NCBI RefSeq assembly: GCF_946885885.1
Contig: NZ_CAMPHN010000098.1
Coordinates: 1-16,541, forward strand
Source: an uncultured Pseudomonas sp.
GTDB lineage: Bacteria > Pseudomonadota > Gammaproteobacteria > Pseudomonadales > Pseudomonadaceae
Length of the DNA: 16,541 nt
Direction: 5' to 3'
Each line of letters begins with the position of its first letter. The first letter of the stretch is position 1. A model generated the notes under the pieces. The model did no database searches. It was not told where the DNA came from and was given only the letters and a program-made list of their open reading frames with translations. Made by a program: the position numbers and the translations under genes. Positions 1 through 7,277 of the stretch are shown here, one piece after another.

Positions 1-472
1 CCGCCTGGTCGTCGCTGATCTCGCTGGGCAATTTCACCAGGCCGATATGGGCATAAGGGATGCGCGCTTTTTCCGCTTGCAGGCCATCGAAGCCGCCGCT
101 CGCTAGCGGGCCGCCGAAGAACGCGGTGCCGGCTTGTTTGCCGTTCGGGTTGGCGACGTCGCACTGGGCGTAGTAACCGGCGCGACAGTACGCGCAATTG
201 CCGCAGGCGATGGTGGAACACACCACTACCCGGTCGCCGATCTGCAAGTTGCGCACGTCCTCGCCGAGGGCTTCGACGATGCCGACGCCTTCGTGACCGA
301 GAATGGTGCCCGCGGCCATACCGCTGACGGTGCCGCGGACCAAATGCAGGTCGGTGCCGCAGATGGCGGTCGCGGTCAGGCGGATAATGGCATCGGTGGG
401 GGCTTGTAGCTGGGGTTCGGCGACCTCATCGAGACGGATGTCGCCCACGTCATGAAATACCACGGCTTTCAT
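1..472 (-). CDS. Zinc-dependent alcohol dehydrogenase (MDR superfamily), 3' end cut by window edge
   Basis: Partial gene: the N-terminal 157 residues are visible and the C-terminal part, including the Rossmann fold, lies left of the window. Family role: NAD(P)-dependent oxidation of an alcohol or aldehyde adduct in the cytoplasm. Seen: catalytic-zinc ligands Cys38 (ICGTD) and His60-Glu61 (GHEG), then the structural-zinc lobe with Cys90, Cys93, Cys96 and Cys104 in the usual C-x2-C-x2-C-x7-C spacing. Both zinc sites are intact, so the visible half looks functional. The stretch after the lobe (GPLASGGFDG) resembles the formaldehyde-dehydrogenase-like branch of the family, but substrate cannot be assigned. 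The start at 472 is supported by GGAGGA at 480-485, seven bases upstream. It lies 113 bp downstream of the CBS gene on the same strand, so co-transcription is possible but not shown. Confidence 0.93.
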   Translation of the reverse strand, partial: MKAVVFHDVGDIRLDEVAEPQLQAPTDAIIRLTATAICGTDLHLVRGTVSGMAAGTILGHEGVGIVEALGEDVRNLQIGDRVVVCSTIACGNCAYCRAGYYAQCDVANPNGKQAGTAFFGGPLASGGFDGLQAEKARIPYAHIGLVKLPSEISDDQA

Positions 473-585
473 GCGGCTGTCCTCCGTGAAGGTGTTTCCG
501 GGTGTGCGTAACGGGGCGGTGGAGCGGCGCTACCAGCCTCGACTGGCGGTTTTGCCGACGGCCCAAGACAATCCGCACGAGCCGA

Positions 586-999
586 TCAATGCGCCTGGGC
601 CACGCCGTGAAGGACGGTGGCGCAGGCCCGGTTGTTATCGCTGGCGGCGATGTTGCCCAGGGAAACCACGCCGACCAGACGCTTGTCGCGGTCCATCACC
701 GGCAGGCGGCGGACGTGGATGTCGGCCATGTTCTTCGCTACGTGCATCACGTCTTCGTCTTGGAAGCAGTAGCGCACGCCCTGGCTCATGACTTCGCTGA
801 CCGGGGTATCGCCCGGTAGACCTTCGGCGACCGCGCGGGTGGCGATATCGCGGTCGGTGACCACGCCGATCAAATGGTCCTGCTCGTTGACGAACAAGGC
901 GCCGCAGTCGATGCGCGCCATCAGGGCGGCGGCTTCGTGAATGCTCTGATCCGGCGTCACGGTCTGTACGCCCCGGGTCATGATGTCGCTGATTTTCAT
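586..999 (-). CDS. Two-CBS-domain protein
   Basis: A 137-residue soluble protein made almost entirely of a tandem CBS (Bateman) pair: CBS1 about residues 7-60 (contains GVVTDRDIATRAV) and CBS2 about residues 72-127 (contains VRRLPVMDRDKRLVGVVS). CBS pairs bind adenine nucleotides such as AMP, ATP or NAD and act as energy or redox sensors; which ligand is bound here cannot be read from sequence. The size and GVVTDRD motif resemble the stand-alone Hrp1/Rv2626c type rather than IMP dehydrogenase, and no catalytic domain is attached. An upstream extension in frame to 1215 is open, but the start at 999 is preferred because the CBS domain begins at residue 1 and an AGGA-type ribosome site precedes it (AACGAGGAATACATC then ATG). 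It is separated from the PIG-L gene by 182 bp, suggesting its own promoter. Confidence 0.92.
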   Translation of the reverse strand: MKISDIMTRGVQTVTPDQSIHEAAALMARIDCGALFVNEQDHLIGVVTDRDIATRAVAEGLPGDTPVSEVMSQGVRYCFQDEDVMHVAKNMADIHVRRLPVMDRDKRLVGVVSLGNIAASDNNRACATVLHGVAQAH

Positions 1000-1181
1000 G
1001 ATGTATTCCTCGTTTGATTCCTCTCTACCACGGCATCTCGATTGCACATGCAGTGCGTTTCGGCACCTACAAGTTTGAGACTTGGGTGGGCGGGAGCGGT
1101 TCAGAACTTTTTCCGCTTGGCGCGGTAGCGGCGATGAGCGATGCGGCTGGGCGAAAAGGCCTGCGACTGCTCCATGCAAAC

Positions 1182-1997
1182 CTACAAAAAAAACAACTCG
1201 AACGGTTGCTGCCAACGCTGCAGCATGGCAGGCGTGAGTTTGGGCTTTTGGGGGGACGCCGGGTCGCTGTAGAGCTGGCTGGCGAACGCTTGAATGGCAT
1301 GGCGTTTACGGGCCTGGGCGTTGTGATCCAGGAGGATTTTGCGCGCCCGCTCCCAGGGGATCCGCGGGTCTTCGGGAGCCGCCCAATGCCAGGCCCAGAT
1401 GGGCATTTCGTAGCACACCGCCCCCAGATTCGCGCAGGCGCGCAAAGCAGCCTGGGCGACGGCTTCATGGTCGCTGTGGCCATCTTCGCGCCAGGTGGTG
1501 AAGACCACATCCGAAGGTTGCAGATAGGTCGCGAGGAAACGCTGCAACTCCTGCTCGTGCTGCGCCACCTGCGCATCCGGAAAACCGCCATGAATCCACT
1601 TCAGGGTGCTGTGCGATAGCCCCAGTCGGCTCAGGGCCTCGGCGCTTTCCTGGGAACGGATGATGCCCAGACGCTGTTCGTCCCAGAGTGTGGAATGCCG
1701 ATGGCAGGAGTCGCCGTTGGTCACGGAAATCAGCAACAGCGGTCGTTTTTCCTGATGAAGCAATTGCAATAAACCGCCGCTGCCGAGGATCTCATCGTCG
1801 GGATGAGGCGCGATTATCACCGCGCGCTTATTCGCCGGCACCAGTTGCTCGCAGCCGATCGGCGCGACTTCGGCCAAGCGTTTGGAGGCTTTCCAGGCTT
1901 GCGGCGAGGTGCCGTGGCCGGTGAGCATCTCGGGGGCGTCGGCGGACTGCCGATTACCGGACGGCGGTGTCGAGGAGGGGAAGAATGTGCTCATCAT
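1182..1997 (-). CDS. PIG-L / LmbE-family N-deacetylase
   Basis: Protein of 271 residues. Family role: zinc-dependent removal of N-acetyl groups from N-acetylglucosamine-containing substrates such as glycolipids, thiol precursors or polysaccharides. Seen: the signature metal and base motif APHPDDE (residues 63-69, His65, Asp67, Asp68) and the second metal motif HSDH (174-177). No signal peptide or membrane segment, so probably cytoplasmic. The first 55 residues are a low-complexity, Ser/Pro-rich lead-in. The start at 1997 overlaps the glgX stop as ATGA, with AAGGG five bases upstream; an in-frame second ATG follows immediately. The coding end contains a run of eight T (minus strand) just before the TAG stop. 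It is the last gene of the alpha-glucan/trehalose operon, and the coupling implies a linked role, but the acetylated substrate is unknown. Confidence 0.93.
   Translation of the reverse strand: MMSTFFPSSTPPSGNRQSADAPEMLTGHGTSPQAWKASKRLAEVAPIGCEQLVPANKRAVIIAPHPDDEILGSGGLLQLLHQEKRPLLLISVTNGDSCHRHSTLWDEQRLGIIRSQESAEALSRLGLSHSTLKWIHGGFPDAQVAQHEQELQRFLATYLQPSDVVFTTWREDGHSDHEAVAQAALRACANLGAVCYEMPIWAWHWAAPEDPRIPWERARKILLDHNAQARKRHAIQAFASQLYSDPASPQKPKLTPAMLQRWQQPFELFFL
1186..1208 (-). terminator. Weak candidate terminator at the operon end
   Basis: On the minus strand a short stem (CAAC/GTTG, extendable by a wobble and an A-T pair, seven-base loop) is followed immediately by a run of eight T, all inside the last codons of the PIG-L gene. 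The stem is short and AT-rich, so this is only a possibility. No better hairpin was seen between here and the CBS gene. Confidence 0.2.
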
Positions 1998-4153
1998 GTC
2001 TGCCCTTCGCGTTGCAGTTCGAACAGCAGAAGCGAGCGGCCGGTGACGGCGAAACCGCTGCCGAATTCGAAGGATTCGGAGCAACGCAAGTCCGGCCGGT
2101 TGGTATCGATCAGGCACTTCCAGTCGGTGCCCAGCGCCACTTCCGGCAGGTGGAAATTGACCACGTCGTGGTGCGCGTTGACGATCAACAGCAAGGTCGC
2201 ATCGGCACCGCGGCGGCGGACCCCGGTGGGTTGCGCGCGGCCGTCCATAAGCATGCCCAGGCAACGGGCGTTTCCGTCGTGCCATTGCTCTTCGCTCATC
2301 TCGCGGCCGCAAGGGGATAGCCAGGTCACATCCTTGACCCCGAGTTCTTCGTTGTACACCCCGACCAGGAAACGCCCGCGCCGCAGGATCGGAAACGCCT
2401 TGCGCAGACTGATCAGACGCCGGGTGAAAGCCATCAGCTCGCGTCCTTCTTCGTCCAGGCGCCAGTCGATCCAACTCAGCTCGTTGTCCTGGCAGTAGAC
2501 GTTGTTGTTGCCGTGCTGGGTGCGGCCGAATTCGTCGCCGGCGAGCAGCATCGGCGTGCCCTGGGACAGCAACAGGGTGCCGAGCAGGTTGCGCATCTGG
2601 CGCAGGCGCAGGGCGCGGATTTCCGGGTCGTCGGTCGGCCCCTCGTGACCGTGGTTCCACGATAGGTTGTTGTTGCTGCCGTCGCGGTTGTCTTCGTCGT
2701 TGGCCTCATTGTGCTTGTGGTTGAAGCTGACCACATCGCGCAGGGTAAAACCGTCGTGTGCGGTGATGAAATTCACCGAGGCATAGGGCCGGCGGCCGCG
2801 CTGGTTGAACAGATCGCCCGAGGCGGTGAGGCGGCTGGCCAGCTCGGCCAGCTGACCTTCGTCGCCGCGCCAGAAGGCTCGCACGTTATCGCGAAAACGG
2901 TCGTTCCATTCCTTCCAGCCGGGTGGGAAACCGCCGACCTGATAACCGCCGGGGCCGCAGTCCCAGGGTTCGGCGATCAATTTGAGCTTGCTCAGCACCG
3001 GGTCCTGGCGGCAGGCGACGAGAAAGCCATGGCGTTCGTCGTAGCCGTGCGCATTGCGTGCAAGAATGGTCGCCAGGTCGAAACGGAAACCGTCGACGCC
3101 CATCTCCTCGGCCCAATAACGCAGCGAGTCGGTAACCATCTGCAACACGCAGGGGTGGCTGAGGTCGAGGGTGTTGCCGGTGCCCGAGTCGTTGATATAG
3201 AGGCGTTTCTCGTCGGGCATCAGACGATAGTAAGAGGCGTTGTCGATGCCGCGCATGCTCAGGGTCGGGCCCAGTTCGTTGCCTTCGGCGGTGTGGTTGT
3301 AGACCACGTCGAGGATCAGTTCGAGGCCGGCATCGTGCAGGTGCGCGACCATTTCCTTGAACTCGTTGATGTTGCCGCTGGCGAGGTAGGGTTCATGGGG
3401 CGCGAAGAAGGCGATGCTGTTGTAGCCCCAGTAATTCTTCATGCCTTTTTCCAGCAGGTGCTGGTCGTCCAGGAAGCCGTGCACCGGCAGCAGCTCGATG
3501 CTGGTCACGCCCAATGAGCGGATATGTTGCAGCAGCTCGTTGTTCATCAGCCCGGCGAAGGTGCCACGCACATGTTCGGGCACTGCCGGGTGCAGCATGC
3601 TGGTGCCGCGCAGGTGCGCCTCGTAAATGACGGTGCTGTCCCAGGGGATGCGCGGCAGTTGTTGCCGACCCCAGGTGAAAGCCGGGTCGATGACTTTCGA
3701 CTTGGGCACGAAGGCTGCGCTGTCGCGGGTGTCGAAACTCAAGTCGGCGTCCGCCGAACCGACGGTGTAGCCGTAGAGCGCGGGCGACCAGCGCAGTTGG
3801 CCGACCAGTTGCTTGGCGTAGGGGTCGATCAGCAGTTTGTTGGGGTTGAAGCGATGGCCGGCATCCGGTTCGTAGGGGCCATGTACGCGGTAGCCGTAGA
3901 TCTGCCCAGGGTGGGCATCGGGCAGGTAGCCGTGCCAGATTTCATCGGTGTATTCGGGTAGTTCGATGCGTTCGACTTCGGTTTTCCCGGTGCTGTCGAA
4001 CAGGCAGAGTTCGACCATGGTGGCATGGGCGGAAAACAGGGCGAAATTGACCCCCAACCCATCCCAGGTCGCGCCCAGGGGGAAGGGATAACCCTCGCTG
4101 ATGCGCGAGCGCTGCTTGATGTGCGTGGTATGGCTTGGATGCTCTCTGCTCAT
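1994..4153 (-). CDS. glgX: Glycogen debranching enzyme GlgX
   Basis: Protein of 719 residues, the usual length for GlgX. It hydrolyses alpha-1,6 branch points of glycogen or limit dextrins, releasing short linear maltodextrins that feed MalQ and TreY. Seen: N-terminal CBM48-type beta-sandwich with the GlgX-type opening YPFPLGATWDGLGVNFALFS (residues 22-41), then the GH13 barrel with region I DVVYNH (282-287), region II GFRFDL with nucleophile Asp359, region III LIAEPWD with acid/base Glu395, and region IV TAHDG with His466-Asp467. The family stretch WNDRFRDNVRAFWRG (416-430) is also present. All catalytic residues are intact. The start at 4153 has AAGGAG eight bases upstream. It is 38 bp downstream of the DUF2934 gene, the loosest junction in the operon, and overlaps the PIG-L gene by 4 bp. 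Confidence 0.97.
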   Translation of the reverse strand: MSREHPSHTTHIKQRSRISEGYPFPLGATWDGLGVNFALFSAHATMVELCLFDSTGKTEVERIELPEYTDEIWHGYLPDAHPGQIYGYRVHGPYEPDAGHRFNPNKLLIDPYAKQLVGQLRWSPALYGYTVGSADADLSFDTRDSAAFVPKSKVIDPAFTWGRQQLPRIPWDSTVIYEAHLRGTSMLHPAVPEHVRGTFAGLMNNELLQHIRSLGVTSIELLPVHGFLDDQHLLEKGMKNYWGYNSIAFFAPHEPYLASGNINEFKEMVAHLHDAGLELILDVVYNHTAEGNELGPTLSMRGIDNASYYRLMPDEKRLYINDSGTGNTLDLSHPCVLQMVTDSLRYWAEEMGVDGFRFDLATILARNAHGYDERHGFLVACRQDPVLSKLKLIAEPWDCGPGGYQVGGFPPGWKEWNDRFRDNVRAFWRGDEGQLAELASRLTASGDLFNQRGRRPYASVNFITAHDGFTLRDVVSFNHKHNEANDEDNRDGSNNNLSWNHGHEGPTDDPEIRALRLRQMRNLLGTLLLSQGTPMLLAGDEFGRTQHGNNNVYCQDNELSWIDWRLDEEGRELMAFTRRLISLRKAFPILRRGRFLVGVYNEELGVKDVTWLSPCGREMSEEQWHDGNARCLGMLMDGRAQPTGVRRRGADATLLLIVNAHHDVVNFHLPEVALGTDWKCLIDTNRPDLRCSESFEFGSGFAVTGRSLLLFELQREGQT

Positions 4154-4191
4154 GCGACCTGCTCCTTAACTATTTCCCGGTATCTTCCGGC

Positions 4192-4473
4192 TCAAGGTTT
4201 GGGCGTTTTCGAGGCCGTTGTTCTGGTGGCCGTCCGGGTTTTTTTCAGCAGCGCCGGTTTTTCCTCTTTGGTTTTGCCGCGAGTCACCGATGGCACTTCT
4301 TTAGGCTGGCTGACCTTGCGCGGCGGCGGGCTGGGTGGCTGCTCGTCCTGCGCCTCGGGCGCGGCCAGCTTGCAAGCCATCTGCCAGTGACGTTCGGCCT
4401 GGCCTTCGGGTTTGCCCTCGGATTCCCAGATTTGATAGGCGAATTCGCGGATACGCTGCTCTTCGGTGTTCAT
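4192..4473 (-). CDS. Small DUF2934 protein with basic Pro/Lys/Thr-rich tail
   Basis: Protein of 93 residues. Residues 1-40 match the DUF2934 pattern (IREFAYQIWESEGKPEGQAE then RHWQMA), a short helical module of unknown function. Residues 41-93 are a low-complexity tail: acidic-Pro linker with SPPPRK, then Lys/Arg/Thr-rich sequence ending KKTRTATRTTASKTPKP, similar in composition to histone-H1-like tails. No signal peptide or membrane segment. It begins 2 nt after the treY stop, with AGGAG upstream of ATG, and precedes glgX, so it is embedded in the glucan/trehalose operon. I recall DUF2934 genes as common beside glycogen and trehalose genes in pseudomonads; the role is unknown. The basic tail could bind a polyanion (inference). 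Confidence 0.88.
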   Translation of the reverse strand: MNTEEQRIREFAYQIWESEGKPEGQAERHWQMACKLAAPEAQDEQPPSPPPRKVSQPKEVPSVTRGKTKEEKPALLKKTRTATRTTASKTPKP

Positions 4474-4475
4474 GG

Positions 4476-7277
4476 CTATGGCTCCTGGCTATGGGCGGCG
4501 GAATACATGAGGTTCACGGGGAAGTCCGCCAGCACCTCGCTCAGTGTTACTTGCCCCTCGATGGGAGTGATGCGGGTACTGGAGAAGTAGCCCTTGAGAG
4601 AACCGTCGGCCATTGGCGGCAGTACCACCCGGGTATCGCCCCAACGTTCGGGCGGCACGTGTGGGGCCGGGTAATTGCCGAGCAAGGCGGCGGTCAGGCG
4701 CGGCGCGACGACGATCATGTAGGCGCCGCGATAATGGCGGGCGAAGGCGACTACCCGCTCGGCATGTTCGCCGTTGACCACCAAGGCCCGGTAGTCGCCG
4801 AAGCGGAACAGTGCCGAATGCTCTGCGCGAATCGCCAGCACCCGGCCGATCAGATGCTGCTTGATCCGCCCATCGCTCCATTGCCGGATCAGCTCGCTAC
4901 GGGCTCGGGTGTTGCCCAGGGCGTTGATCCGCTCGGCGAAGTCCACCTCGCGGCGGTTGTCCGGGTCGACCAGGCTGAAATCCCAGAACTCGGCGCCCTG
5001 GTACAGATCGGGCACCCCGGGCGTGCTCATCCGCAGGAAGCACTGCACCAGGCCGTTCAGCGCGCCGGCAGGCGCGATCAGCTGTGCCGCGGCGGCTATT
5101 TCGTCACGTAACTGGCGCGCCTCGGGGGCGCTGAACAGCTGTTTGAGAAACACCTGGCAGGCGGTTTCGTAGGCCTGATTGGGCGAATTCCAGCTGCTGC
5201 GCAATTTGGCTTCGCGCACGGCTTTGCGTTGCCACTGGAGCATGCGGTCCAGGTAGTCGTTCAGGGCGTGCGGATCGTCCAGTCCGAGGGACGGCGGCCA
5301 ACTGCCGAGCAGGGTCTGGTAGAGGATCAGTTCGTCGCCGCTGGAGGGCGCGGTGCCGTCGTCCAGCTCGCTACGCCACTCGGCGGCGAGCTGCCGCCAG
5401 CGCTCGACCAACTGGGCGAACCAGGCCGCGCGCTCGCTGATCACCGCCAACCGCGCGCGCACGTCCTCGCCACGTTTGTGATCGTGGGTGGCGGTGGCCA
5501 ACAGGTTGTTGGGGAAGCGCCTGCCGCGTTTGCCGCAGTGGCGGTGGAATGCCACGGGCGAGGCGCTGAAATGACCAGGATCGAAGCCGACATCGCTGCG
5601 CGACAGCAGAATCCCGGAGCGATAACAGGCGGTGTCCTCGATGGCTTTGGCGGCAGTGGGCGAGGTCAGTTGCTGGAACCTCGCCAGGGTCTTTTGCCGC
5701 AAGCGGCGATACGGGCCGGGCGGCAGCTCGCGCAGCGCTTGTCCGCCGAGCCAGCGATCGAGATGCTCGAGTATCGGCCACTCGGCTTCCGGCAAGCTGC
5801 CGCGCGCGCCGTTCAAGGCCTGGGCGAAGAAGCGCCGATCTTGCTCGGAGCGCCCGCATGCACCGGCATAGGTGCGGTACACCGGGAAATGCACGAGCAG
5901 CTCGAACAGCGCGCGGCGGATCGCGCCCAGGGTCAGGTCGCGGGTGGCGATATCGTCGCGGGCGATCTGCAACAAGCCCTGGGCGACCGTTTCGAGGTCG
6001 CCGGCCAGGGAGCTGTTGAGCACCAGCTGACGGGCTTCGCGGACTTCGTCCTGAAAATTTTCCGAGCGCCCGCTGATGCTGGACCAGAGCGCCCGGAGTT
6101 GCAGATCGCCGAGCGGGTCGTGTTGCAGCAGCGACACCTGGTTCATGAACTCGTAACCGGTACTGCCGTCGACGCACCAATCGCTGGGCAGACGTTCGCC
6201 TTCGGCGAGAATTTTTTCCACGAAAATAAAAAAGTGCTCGCCGACCAGGGGCTCGGGGCGCTTTTCGAGCAGGCCGGTGACCCTTCTGCGCAGCTTGCGG
6301 CAGTACGCCCGCGGGTTGGCCAGACCATCGATGTGATCGATGCGCAGGCCGTCGACCATGCCCTGTTCGATCAGTTGGAAGATCTTCGCGTGGGTGGCTT
6401 CGAACACCTCCGCGCGCTCGACGCGCAAGGCGCCGAGTTCGGTGATATCGAAGAAACGCCGCCAATTGATGTCGTCGGCAGCGGTGCGCCAGCTGGCCAG
6501 CCGGTAGTGCTGGCGCTCCAACAGGCGGTGCAGATTGTCCAGGCCGTTCTGGCTCACCGGGCGGTAGAGCGCCAGGGCGAGGAAGATCGCATCGGCGGCT
6601 TGTGCGGTCTGGCTCAATTGGCTGAGCGCATAGTGCAGCGCTACTGCCTGTTGGCGTGCGTCCGGCGCCTGTTCGAGTGCGGCGAAACGCTGGCCCAGGG
6701 CCTTGAGCTCGGCGTGGTCGCAGCGTTCGAGGATGTCCCCGTAGCTGCTCGGCGTGAGCGGGAATCGGTGCTCGTAATGGTGGACACAGAAGGTCCCCGA
6801 CAGCTTGTCGAAATGCAGTTCGATCTCCCCGTTGGCAAGGATTTCGCCGTAATCGCTACGCAAGAACGGCACCAGCAGTTGGCCGTTGAGCAGCGGGTCG
6901 GGGGAGTGCCAGTCGATGTCGAAGAAGTTCGCATAGGGGCTGTGCACGCCCCATTCCAGTACATCGAGCCACCAGGGGTTGCCGTCGCCGCCGACCGCCA
7001 TGTGGTTGGACACGATGTCGAGGATCAGCCGCATGTTGCGTTTTCTCAGGGCCACGACCAAGCGCTGCAAGGCGGCTTCGCCGCCCAGCTCGGGGTTGAT
7101 CGCGGTCGGATCGATCACGTCGTAACCATGCATCGAGCCGGGCCTGGCGGTGAGCAGCGGCGAGGCATAGAGGTGGCTGATGCCGAGGCGGGCGAAGTAA
7201 TCCACCAGGGGCACGGCGTCGTCGAGGGTGAAACCACGGTGGAACTGCAAGCGCACGCTCGCAAGAAGCTCAGTCAT
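4476..7277 (-). CDS. treY: Maltooligosyl trehalose synthase TreY
   Basis: Protein of 933 residues, normal for TreY. It isomerises the reducing-end alpha-1,4 bond of a linear maltodextrin to alpha,alpha-1,1, giving maltooligosyl trehalose, the substrate of TreZ. Seen: N-terminal GH13_26 entry (FARLGISHLYASPLLTARPG, 28-47), region I LDIVSNHMA (86-94), region II LRIDHIDGL with nucleophile Asp314, region III Glu354 (IFVEKIL), region IV ATATHDHKRGED with His598-Asp599, and the family C-terminal signature TPGVPDLYQG...LVDPDNRREVDF (752-780). The frame is open upstream to 7631, but those residues have no TreY similarity; the start at 7277 overlaps the malQ stop (ATGACTGA, 8 bp) and has GAGGAA eight bases upstream. 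The stop lies 2 nt before the DUF2934 gene. Confidence 0.97.
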   Translation of the reverse strand: MTELLASVRLQFHRGFTLDDAVPLVDYFARLGISHLYASPLLTARPGSMHGYDVIDPTAINPELGGEAALQRLVVALRKRNMRLILDIVSNHMAVGGDGNPWWLDVLEWGVHSPYANFFDIDWHSPDPLLNGQLLVPFLRSDYGEILANGEIELHFDKLSGTFCVHHYEHRFPLTPSSYGDILERCDHAELKALGQRFAALEQAPDARQQAVALHYALSQLSQTAQAADAIFLALALYRPVSQNGLDNLHRLLERQHYRLASWRTAADDINWRRFFDITELGALRVERAEVFEATHAKIFQLIEQGMVDGLRIDHIDGLANPRAYCRKLRRRVTGLLEKRPEPLVGEHFFIFVEKILAEGERLPSDWCVDGSTGYEFMNQVSLLQHDPLGDLQLRALWSSISGRSENFQDEVREARQLVLNSSLAGDLETVAQGLLQIARDDIATRDLTLGAIRRALFELLVHFPVYRTYAGACGRSEQDRRFFAQALNGARGSLPEAEWPILEHLDRWLGGQALRELPPGPYRRLRQKTLARFQQLTSPTAAKAIEDTACYRSGILLSRSDVGFDPGHFSASPVAFHRHCGKRGRRFPNNLLATATHDHKRGEDVRARLAVISERAAWFAQLVERWRQLAAEWRSELDDGTAPSSGDELILYQTLLGSWPPSLGLDDPHALNDYLDRMLQWQRKAVREAKLRSSWNSPNQAYETACQVFLKQLFSAPEARQLRDEIAAAAQLIAPAGALNGLVQCFLRMSTPGVPDLYQGAEFWDFSLVDPDNRREVDFAERINALGNTRARSELIRQWSDGRIKQHLIGRVLAIRAEHSALFRFGDYRALVVNGEHAERVVAFARHYRGAYMIVVAPRLTAALLGNYPAPHVPPERWGDTRVVLPPMADGSLKGYFSSTRITPIEGQVTLSEVLADFPVNLMYSAAHSQEP

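Noticed and set aside
594..600. TreY region IV reads THDHKR rather than THDTKR (residues 597-602 of TreY; coordinates here are residue numbers)
   Set aside because: The catalytic His and Asp are present, and I recall this His variant in Pseudomonas TreY proteins, so it is probably lineage-typical.
1000..1181. ECF-sigma-like AACTT-N16 sequence upstream of the CBS gene
   Set aside because: The -10 part does not match; a chance resemblance is likely.
1014..1619. Plus-strand frame over the CBS/PIG-L junction
   Set aside because: Mostly antisense to the PIG-L gene; no domain features.
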